Made by a program: the position numbers and the translations under genes. A stretch of 64,000 nucleotides of DNA from Pollutimonas nitritireducens (GTDB lineage: Bacteria; Pseudomonadota; Gammaproteobacteria; Burkholderiales; Burkholderiaceae_B): positions 290,011 through 354,010 of the forward strand of contig NZ_PDNV01000005.1 in assembly GCF_002849615.1 (NCBI RefSeq). The letters run 5' to 3'. The notes beneath the pieces were generated by a model. The model did no database searches. It had not been told where the DNA came from and was given only the letters and a program-made list of their open reading frames with translations. Numbering within the stretch: position 1 is the first letter of the stretch; every line of letters starts with the position of its first letter. Positions 56,636-64,000 of the stretch are shown one piece after another.

Positions 56636-57568
56636 ATGATCCGAAGCATGACCGCTTTCGGCAATGCCCGTGCGGAATCCGCCCAAGGCAGTGTCACCAT
56701 CGAATTCCGTACCGTCAATAGCAGATTCCTCGACGTCAACTTCCGCCTGCCCGAAGACCTCCGCATGGTTGAAAGCGCTATTCGGGAAAAACTCGGTACG
56801 GTGGTCGCACGGGGGAAGGTTGAAGTCCGTGTCAATTATGTACGCAGCGACACTCGCGCAAGGGTAAGCCTCGACCCTGAATATTTATCGACGCTGGCAG
56901 CGCAGCTCCAGGACGCGCGTCGCGTCATTCCGGATGTCCCCGCGCCGCGCCTTACCGAACTTCTGAATGCGTCAGGTGTTGCCGAAAACACGGGCCTGGA
57001 CCCGGATATCTGGACCGCCATGTGTCTGGAGGCCGCCACCCAGGCACTTGCCGAAATGCAGGCAGCCCGCGAACGTGAAGGCCAACGACTTGCAACGATC
57101 ATGCACGAGTGCGCATTGGAGGTCAGCCAGATCGTGGATCAGGTTGAAATGCAGCTACCAGTCTTGCTTGCCGAGCATCAGGATAAGCTCAACAACAAGC
57201 TGCGCGATACGTTGAACGCCGTGAGCCCAGATGGCTTCGCCCACATCAGCGGCGCGGAACTAACTGCCCGCATAGCCCAGGAGACCTCTCTTTTTTCCAT
57301 GCGTATCGATGTCGCCGAAGAGTTGTCCCGCTTGCGCTCGCATATCGCTGAACTCCAGCATCTGCTGAGCACCGGCGAAACGATGGGCCGTAAAGACAAG
57401 AAGAATAGCGGTAGTGCTGGAAAGCGCCTGGACTTCCTTTTCCAGGAAATGAACCGGGAAGCCAATACCCTGGGGTCCAAGGCCAGCGCCCTGAGCGTTA
57501 CGCGGGCGGCCATTGACCTCAAATTGCTCATCGAACAAATGCGCGAGCAGGCGCAGAACATCGAATAG
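56636..57568 (+). CDS. yicC: YicC-family endoribonuclease
   Basis: 310 residues from the ATG at 56636 behind AGGAA. N-terminal MIRSMTAFGNARAESAQGSV and TIEFRTVNSRFLDVNFRLPE; C-terminal DUF1732 segment KRLDFLFQEMNREANTLGSK and AIDLKLLIEQMREQAQNIE. YicC proteins degrade small regulatory RNA and act with RNA turnover enzymes. It is divergent from rph (RNase PH), the usual neighbour. Confidence 0.92.
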   Translation: MIRSMTAFGNARAESAQGSVTIEFRTVNSRFLDVNFRLPEDLRMVESAIREKLGTVVARGKVEVRVNYVRSDTRARVSLDPEYLSTLAAQLQDARRVIPDVPAPRLTELLNASGVAENTGLDPDIWTAMCLEAATQALAEMQAAREREGQRLATIMHECALEVSQIVDQVEMQLPVLLAEHQDKLNNKLRDTLNAVSPDGFAHISGAELTARIAQETSLFSMRIDVAEELSRLRSHIAELQHLLSTGETMGRKDKKNSGSAGKRLDFLFQEMNREANTLGSKASALSVTRAAIDLKLLIEQMREQAQNIE

Positions 57569-57584
57569 CGCACGAAAGAAAAAA

Positions 57585-57611
57585 GCGGCCTCGCCTTTTT
57601 TGCGAAGCCGC
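57585..57611 (-). terminator. Rho-independent terminator of groEL
   Basis: Ten-base stem gcggcctcgc (57585-57594) and gcgaagccgc (57602-57611) with one mismatch, and a loop of seven. On the minus strand it is followed by TTTTTTCTTTC. It begins 27 bases after the groEL stop. Confidence 0.85.
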
Positions 57612-57637
57612 CGGCCACAACTTAAAAGGCGTGGCGA

Positions 57638-59281
<1,644 letters not shown>

Positions 59282-59301
59282 TCAACTGACAATCAGGATA
59301 A

Positions 59302-59619
59302 TCAGGCGACCTTCTTCAGGTCCTTGCGACCATCTTCCAGTACACCCATGATGTCCTCATCGCGGAGTACCAGCAGTTCTTCACCATCGACCTTCACGGT
59401 CTGACCTGAATATTTGCCGAAAATCACTTGGTCGCCGGGCTGTAACTCCATGGGGCGCACGGTGCCATCGGCCAGCACCTTGCCCTTGCCTACGGCGATC
59501 ACCTCGCCTTGCTCGGGCTTCTCAGCAGCTGTATCGGGTATGACAATGCCCGAGGCCGTCTTGCGCTGTTGCTCGGTTCGCTTGACGATAACTCGATCAT
59601 GGAGGGGACGAATCTTCAT
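59302..59619 (-). CDS. groS: Co-chaperonin GroES
   Basis: 105 residues from the ATG at 59617-59619, seven bases after AAGGAG; a nearer ATG two codons earlier is too close. Family phrases: [20 protein letters not shown], the mobile loop [20 protein letters not shown], and [29 protein letters not shown]. It is about eight residues longer than most GroES (about 97), with a basic tail GRKDLKKVA. It caps GroEL. A sigma-32-like promoter and an unusual hairpin lie upstream. Confidence 0.95.
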   Translation of the reverse strand: MKIRPLHDRVIVKRTEQQRKTASGIVIPDTAAEKPEQGEVIAVGKGKVLADGTVRPMELQPGDQVIFGKYSGQTVKVDGEELLVLRDEDIMGVLEDGRKDLKKVA

Positions 59620-59661
59620 GTACATTCTCCTTACTCATAACGTTCATCAGAAAAGAGACGC

Positions 59662-59696
59662 GGCCAGCCTTACCGGTAATAATAGGCAAGGCGGCC
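59662..59696 (-). promoter_or_regulatory. Leader hairpin upstream of groES
   Basis: Arms ggccagcctt (59662-59671) and aaggcggcc (59688-59696) pair over 9 bases with a single bulge, loop of 16. On the minus strand it would lie in the groES leader, about 35 bases before the ribosome site, so it cannot mask it directly. It might tune mRNA stability or translation with temperature. Speculative. Confidence 0.35.
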
Positions 59697-59728
59697 AGTT
59701 GCTGGTCAGAATAACCAACGGATGAAAA

Positions 59729-59756
59729 TGTAAGGGTCGCCCTTCACAACTTCAAG
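59729..59756 (-). promoter_or_regulatory. Candidate heat-shock (sigma-32) promoter of groES
   Basis: Minus strand: CTTGAA (59756-59751), 14 bases, then CCCTTACAT, compared with the sigma-32 consensus CTTGAAA-N11-16-CCCCATNT. The -35 matches fully; the -10 only in part. A perfect short dyad, AAGGG-TCG-CCCTT at 59732-59744, lies between and could be an operator. No CIRCE element is present. Confidence 0.4.
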
Positions 59757-59792
59757 CTTGAATTTGGTATCCAGTTGCAACAACCTACTGAA

Positions 59793-60437
59793 TCAACCAG
59801 AAAGAATCAGATGGTCCACCCGGCCAAGACGATAAACCGTGCGGGCTGCGCCAGCCCCCCGTGGTGCTGCCTTGATCGGACAAGGCAATGTGCGGCCGCC
59901 AGTTTTGTCGACACTGTCATCCTTGTCAGCTAATGTCGCCCAGATTCCTCCCCGTCGGGGCCGAAACAACCAGCGCACGTATCCGCGCCGCGCTGCGAGT
60001 TCCAGTAATACCTCACGGTCATTAGCCGTCTGGGCGGATGTAACGACGGGACACGCGGCATCCACAGCGCCCGCATAGCATCCAAAGGCGCGCTGACAGG
60101 CAAGCGCCTCGGTTGCCGGTGCACCCGGTCGCCACCATGCCTTATGTTCCACGCGCTCGAGATCCCACGCACCGAATTGCCAAGCGGCATTCAATAGAGG
60201 CTGGTCAAGTGCTTCGGGCCTGCTCCAAGTGGCATCCAGTTGCAGCACTGAATCCGGTACAGGCCGCGCGGGTAGGTTGACATCAGGAAGCGTCAACGGC
60301 GTCACACGCCTGAACCCATGCCAGTGCATGATGAGGAGCGCCGGCGTGTTGACCTGATCGGCCATGCTGACGGTTACGGCATACAGTGGCAGTCGCATTG
60401 CTTTCATATGCATGGACACCAATTCGAATATATTCAT
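59793..60437 (-). CDS. Conserved-looking protein of unknown function
   Basis: 214 residues from the ATG at 60435-60437, behind GGAGG with a 5-base gap, so translation is likely. No signal peptide or membrane segment. The sequence starts MNIFELVSMHMKAMRLPLYA and has an extended, Trp-rich middle (WRPGAPATEALACQRAFGCY) and a basic RWLFRPRRGGIW stretch. I do not recognise a domain. It lies between groES and the divergent small reading frame/otsB. A stress link is only suggested by position. Confidence 0.7.
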   Translation of the reverse strand: MNIFELVSMHMKAMRLPLYAVTVSMADQVNTPALLIMHWHGFRRVTPLTLPDVNLPARPVPDSVLQLDATWSRPEALDQPLLNAAWQFGAWDLERVEHKAWWRPGAPATEALACQRAFGCYAGAVDAACPVVTSAQTANDREVLLELAARRGYVRWLFRPRRGGIWATLADKDDSVDKTGGRTLPCPIKAAPRGAGAARTVYRLGRVDHLILSG

Positions 60438-60471
60438 GCAAACCTCCATACGAGACACGTCCGGAAAATTT

Positions 60472-60591
60472 ATGCATTACGCGCCAGAATTGCAAGCCTT
60501 CCGACGATATGGGGAGATGTTGGCGCAACAACGCTTGCATCCGTCACGCATGACTGGTATTTATAGACCAGACTCTCCTTACAGCATTTAA
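60472..60591 (+). CDS. Possible 39-residue protein upstream of otsB
   Basis: ATG at 60472 with GGA nine bases before, stop TAA at 60589-60591, 17 bases before the otsB start. The product MHYAPELQAFRRYGEMLAQQ continues with RLHPSRMTGIYRPDSPYSI. It is hydrophilic, with a plausible amphipathic helix in the first half. It may be a leader peptide of the ots operon or a chance frame. No family recognised. Confidence 0.3.
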   Translation: MHYAPELQAFRRYGEMLAQQRLHPSRMTGIYRPDSPYSI

Positions 60592-60608
60592 TTAGCGAGA
60601 TTCCCACC

Positions 60609-61460
60609 ATGTCAACAGACACGAACCACGGATCGACAGGGGATCAGGTATTGCACAATACCGGGAAGTTGCCTGCCAGACCACTGCCTCGACCATCACT
60701 TGCCGACTTGGCAATCTTCCTAGACCTCGATGGCACCCTGGCCCCCATTGCACCAACACCGGATCAAGCGAATGTCCCGGCTACCACCCTCCATGTGCTT
60801 GATGATCTCTATCGGGCAAGCGCCGGCTCCCTCGCCATCGTGTCGGGTCGTGACTCGCCGGACATCGACCGGCTTCTTGGACCCTTGCTTCTACCTTATG
60901 CCGCACTGCATGGAGCGCGAATAAAACCGCCAAACGGAAAAATCGAAACGATGGGCGTTTCTCAGGATAGCCTGAGACAAGTCAGCGCCATCGTGGAAAC
61001 TGCAATGGGCCAATTGCCGGGCACGATAGTCGAACGCAAGGCTCTGTCCATAGCGCTCCATTTCCGTCAGGCACCTCAGTTCGAGGACGAAATACGTCAG
61101 CTTGCAGCCGACGCACTGGTAAACCACAACGGTGACTTCGAGATACAGGAAGGCAAAATGGTGGTCGAAATAAAGCCGCGAGGGGCCAGCAAAGCCAAGG
61201 CCATTGAACGGTTCATGGGTATGGCGCCATTCCAGGGACGCACGCCGCTCTTCGTTGGTGATGATCTCACCGATGAATCGGCATTTCGCATTGTCAACGC
61301 GATGAATGGAATCACCATCAAGATTGGCACTGGTGCGACGCACGCCAGCTGGCGGTTGGCCGATCCGCCGGCACTCGTTGAGTGGCTGAGTTCGCTTCTT
61401 GCTAAACGTCTGTACGATGACGGAGATATCTCAACAGAGGGGAGGCAACCCAATGAGTAG
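60609..61460 (+). CDS. otsB: Trehalose-6-phosphate phosphatase
   Basis: 283 residues. HAD motif I is LAIFLDLDGTLAPIAPTPD (Asp39 and Asp41), followed by the OtsB phrases VSGRDSPDIDRLLG and AALHGARI, and motif IV FVGDDLTDESAFRIVNAMNG. It removes phosphate from trehalose-6-phosphate to give trehalose, an osmotic and general stress protectant. It overlaps otsA by 8 bases. Confidence 0.95.
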   Translation: MSTDTNHGSTGDQVLHNTGKLPARPLPRPSLADLAIFLDLDGTLAPIAPTPDQANVPATTLHVLDDLYRASAGSLAIVSGRDSPDIDRLLGPLLLPYAALHGARIKPPNGKIETMGVSQDSLRQVSAIVETAMGQLPGTIVERKALSIALHFRQAPQFEDEIRQLAADALVNHNGDFEIQEGKMVVEIKPRGASKAKAIERFMGMAPFQGRTPLFVGDDLTDESAFRIVNAMNGITIKIGTGATHASWRLADPPALVEWLSSLLAKRLYDDGDISTEGRQPNE

Positions 61461-62820
61461 ACTAATCGTCGTATCCAATCGGGTCGCGTCTATCACCGAG
61501 GGTAAAAGCTCCGCCGGAGGCCTGGTTGTGGGTGTCCTGGATGCCTTGCGAGGAATGGGCGGGATCTGGCTGGGCTGGAACGGAGAAATCGAAACAGATC
61601 CCGTACAGCCGCCATTGACCCACAGTGAGAAAAATATCGATTTCATTACAGTCGCGCTTACCCAGCGGGAATACGACCAATACTATCGAGGTTTTTCCAA
61701 CGGTGTGCTTTGGCCGACTTTCCACTACCGGATCGACCTGAGCCGCTATATCCGTCGCGACTACAGCGGCTATCGCGCCGTCAATCGGCGATTCGCACAA
61801 ATACTGACGTCATCAATCGCGAGCGACGATATCATCTGGGTGCATGATTACCATCTGATTCCCTTTGGCCAAGCCTGCCGCAGCCTTGGAATAAAGAATA
61901 AAATCGGTTTTTTCCTTCATATCCCGTTTCCGAGCCCCTCGGTGCTGCGCACCATCCCGTCGCATCAGGAACTCGTCGAATCGATGTGTGCCTACGACCT
62001 GGTGGGATTTCAGACCCAGAGCGACGTACAGGCCTTCATCGACTACACCACCCGGCATCTCGGCGCGATCCATATCGGTGACACCGTCAGGCTAGGCGAC
62101 CGTTCCATAAAAGTAGGTGCCTATCCGATAGGGATCCAGCCTGAGCAAATAAGGACGCTTTCCAAAGAATCCCGTCATTCCAAGCCACTGGACGCGCTGA
62201 GAGAAGGCTTGCAACATCGGAAGCTTATCGTCAGCGTGGACCGTCTTGATTACAGCAAAGGCCTTATCGAGCGCTTCGATGCATTCGAATGCCTGCTTGA
62301 AAGTTCTCCGCAGCACCGTGGGAAGGTAACACTTGTACAGATAGCGCCGCCATCTCGACAAGATGTGCAGGGCTACCGTCAGATCCGACGTCAGCTCGAG
62401 AGCACGGCTGGGCGCATCAACGGAAAATGGACCGAACTGTCATGGACCCCCATCCGCTATATGAACCGTTCGTATGAGCGTACCTTGCTCATGTCGTTTT
62501 TCCGGGTATCTCAGGTGGGGCTGGTGACGCCATTACGCGACGGCATGAATCTGGTCGCCAAAGAGTACGTGGCCTCGCAACCGGCAGAAGATCCCGGCGT
62601 GCTGGTATTGTCCGAGTTTGCGGGTGCTGCGGCCGAGATGCACGAAGGCGCCTTGATGGTCAATCCGTACGACGTTCAAGGAATGGCAGACAGCTTGGAT
62701 AGAGCGCTGAACATGCCGCTGGAGGAAAGAAAACAGCGATACGAGCATTTGATGGGCATACTCAAAAAGAATAACCTTTCAGTCTGGCGCGACCGGTTCC
62801 TGAACGACTTGGGCTCCTGA
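61453..62820 (+). CDS. otsA: Trehalose-6-phosphate synthase
   Basis: 455 residues from the ATG at 61453 behind GGGAGG, inside the otsB end; an earlier in-frame start is not needed. GT20 segments: [80 protein letters not shown] and [20 protein letters not shown]. It joins UDP-glucose and glucose-6-phosphate. With otsB it is a complete trehalose pathway. Confidence 0.96.
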   Translation: MSRLIVVSNRVASITEGKSSAGGLVVGVLDALRGMGGIWLGWNGEIETDPVQPPLTHSEKNIDFITVALTQREYDQYYRGFSNGVLWPTFHYRIDLSRYIRRDYSGYRAVNRRFAQILTSSIASDDIIWVHDYHLIPFGQACRSLGIKNKIGFFLHIPFPSPSVLRTIPSHQELVESMCAYDLVGFQTQSDVQAFIDYTTRHLGAIHIGDTVRLGDRSIKVGAYPIGIQPEQIRTLSKESRHSKPLDALREGLQHRKLIVSVDRLDYSKGLIERFDAFECLLESSPQHRGKVTLVQIAPPSRQDVQGYRQIRRQLESTAGRINGKWTELSWTPIRYMNRSYERTLLMSFFRVSQVGLVTPLRDGMNLVAKEYVASQPAEDPGVLVLSEFAGAAAEMHEGALMVNPYDVQGMADSLDRALNMPLEERKQRYEHLMGILKKNNLSVWRDRFLNDLGS

Positions 62821-62864
62821 AATTCTTTCAGGTCCTAACCCAGTAACCTACACCATTCATCATC

Positions 62865-63839
62865 ATGCCGAATCCGTCCGAACCATTTCCGTGCGCCATC
62901 TATATCCGGGAGGTGGGCCGCGGTGCCCGCGGTGCCCGTGGCCTAGGCCGTGACGATGCCTATGCTGTCTATGGAGCGGTTCTCGCCAATCGGATCAGCG
63001 ACCTGGAGCTCGGCGCCCTGTTGCTCGCGTACCGTATCAAGGGTGAAACGCCGCAGGAACTGGCGGGCATGCTTGATGCGGTGCACACTACAATCGATCG
63101 TCTGAGCTCGCCTGTCGGGACACCTGTGGTGATTCCCAGCTATAACGGGGCGCGCCGGCGCCCGAATCTCGTGCCCTTGTTGGCACTGCTGCTTAGCAAA
63201 CGAGGAATACCGGTATTCATTCATGGCGTGCTCAACGAACCCGGGAGGACCACCACGGCCGAGATTCTTGCAGAACTGGGCATTCAGCCTGCACCGGATG
63301 CCAGAAGCATTGAAGGTTTACTTGGCCGTAGCCGACTGGCCTTCGCTTCCATCGATGTGCTGGCCCCAGCCCTGGCCCGCCAACTGGCTCTGCGCCAAGT
63401 CCTGGGTGTAAGGAACTCGGCTCATACACTTGCCAAGATGTTGCAACCGTTTGGCCAACCGGCCCTTCGCCTCGTCAACTATACGCACCCCGCGTACCGC
63501 GAGACACTCGCCGACTACTTCAGCCAGCCGGGTATGGCCGGCCCCATTGGCGTGCTGCTGAGCCGCGGTACGGAAGGTGAAGCCGTTGCAGACGCCGAGC
63601 TTGCACGCGAGGCACTATGGCTGTACGACCAGGGCCGCGAAACCCTCATCGACGCGACCGAAAAAGAGAATCGCGACAGCCCTGTTCTACCCGAAAGTCA
63701 CGACGCCGCCACCACCGCCAGATGGACTGAAGAAGTCGTTGCAGGAAATATCCCTGTTCCAAAAGCAATTATTGCCCAAATCAACGCCATAGTACGGATT
63801 ACCACCCAGGACCTCAGCCAGGAATCCATGCAGCCGTAA
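62865..63839 (+). CDS. ybiB: YbiB (TrpD2) nucleic-acid-binding protein
   Basis: 324 residues of the anthranilate phosphoribosyltransferase-like fold: GLGRDDAYAVYGAVLANRIS, GALLLAYRIKGETPQELAGM, VIPSYNGARRRPNLVPLLAL and LAPALARQLALRQVLGVRNS. TrpD2/YbiB proteins have lost the enzymatic residues and bind DNA and RNA non-specifically; a LexA-linked role is known in Escherichia coli. It is convergent with the rRNA operon, sharing the terminator at 63888. Confidence 0.93.
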   Translation: MPNPSEPFPCAIYIREVGRGARGARGLGRDDAYAVYGAVLANRISDLELGALLLAYRIKGETPQELAGMLDAVHTTIDRLSSPVGTPVVIPSYNGARRRPNLVPLLALLLSKRGIPVFIHGVLNEPGRTTTAEILAELGIQPAPDARSIEGLLGRSRLAFASIDVLAPALARQLALRQVLGVRNSAHTLAKMLQPFGQPALRLVNYTHPAYRETLADYFSQPGMAGPIGVLLSRGTEGEAVADAELAREALWLYDQGRETLIDATEKENRDSPVLPESHDAATTARWTEEVVAGNIPVPKAIIAQINAIVRITTQDLSQESMQP

Positions 63840-63887
63840 GATCTCGAACATCGTCAAGTAATGACCAGCCTTTCGCGCGCCCAAACA

Positions 63888-63921
63888 AAAACCCCCGCAC
63901 GTTGAGACGGGCGGGGGTTTT
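63888..63921. terminator. Strong bidirectional terminator between ybiB and the rRNA operon
   Basis: An 11-bp perfect stem, aaaacccccgc at 63888-63898 with its complement at 63911-63921, and a 12-base loop that can pair further. On the plus strand it ends in a T-run (gggggttttc). On the minus strand, reading out of the 5S gene, it ends in GGGGGTTTTTGTTTGG, a T-rich tail. Confidence 0.88.
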
Positions 63922-63935
63922 CTTACTGCATAAGA

Positions 63936-64000
63936 GCTTGACGATGACCTACTTTCACAGACGTACGTCCACTATCATCGGCGCAAAGGCGTTTCACGTT
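63936..64000 (-). rRNA. rrf: 5S ribosomal RNA, 3' part (gene runs off the right edge)
   Basis: The reverse complement contains GTGAAACGCCTTTGCGCCGA, TGATAGTGG and GTGTGAAAGTAGGTCATCG-like sequence ending GTCAAGC, which matches the 3' half of Burkholderiales 5S rRNA. About 65 of 115 bases are present. The rest of the 5S and the 23S/16S genes should follow to the right. The 3' end estimate is accurate to a few bases. Confidence 0.9.

Noticed and set aside
59620..59792. Searched for a CIRCE element (HrcA operator) before groES.
   Set aside because: The TTAGCACTC-N9-GAGTGCTAA pattern or a close variant is absent on both strands.

Overview
The window looks like chromosomal DNA of a betaproteobacterium of the order Burkholderiales, most likely family Alcaligenaceae (the Bordetella / Achromobacter / Pusillimonas group). 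This rests on recognisable protein families and their style: YbiB beside an rRNA operon, CbpA/CbpM, a short-type 6-phosphogluconate dehydrogenase, abundant periplasmic solute-binding proteins, PagL, and a 5S rRNA of Burkholderiales type at the right edge. No database search was possible, so the genus is inference. I saw no prophage, insertion sequence, CRISPR array or integrase. The only clear gene remnant is a piece of an EamA-type transporter.

Layout. 1-2.3 kb: the start of a cytochrome P450 and a three-gene envelope module (multi-pass membrane protein, 23-residue membrane peptide, SYLF lipoprotein). 2.3-5.8 kb: transporter remnant, 2-hydroxyacid dehydrogenase ghrA, and a divergent class III aminotransferase with its GntR-family regulator. 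5.8-16.2 kb: a stress and low-oxygen style block with cbpA-cbpM, an NADPH-dependent FMN reductase, acylphosphatase, a GH15 glucoamylase/trehalase, a universal stress protein behind an FNR-type box, gnd-zwf, a redoxin, a slipin/NfeD pair and a DUF488 protein. 16.2-24.4 kb: central metabolism (fumC, epd, an SDR/glycerate kinase/hydroxypyruvate reductase operon), an S9 peptidase and a GST. 24.4-36.2 kb: transport (livKHMGF, proC, ugpBAEC, and a second, solitary LivK). 36.3-41.3 kb: dps, oxyR, recG, ridA, fpr. 41.6-45.9 kb: an Fe(III) ABC importer behind a Fur-like box, then pagL. 45.9-50.2 kb: glnA-ntrB-ntrC with a readable NtrC/sigma-54 control region. 50.2-57.6 kb: hemW, rdgB, a LysR regulator, acyl-CoA dehydrogenase, MmgE/PrpD, rph and yicC. 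57.6-63.9 kb: an accessory-looking groES-groEL pair, an unknown protein, otsB-otsA and ybiB, ending in a 5S rRNA whose operon continues beyond the window.

How it fits together. gnd-zwf supply NADPH. oxyR, dps, redoxin, fpr and the FMN reductase handle oxidative or redox stress. otsBA makes trehalose, and the GH15 enzyme may hydrolyse glucans or trehalose. cbpA/M and groESL fold proteins. The liv, ugp and Fe importers are scavenging systems, each with control sequences that match its known regulator class (candidate Pho, Fur and NtrC sites). Most of the window is well-understood core or near-core content. The points most worth a second look are the FNR-like boxes in the stress block, the tail-less GroEL, the uncharacterised membrane/SYLF module, the near-perfect operator palindrome beside the aminotransferase, and the unknown proteins beside groES.
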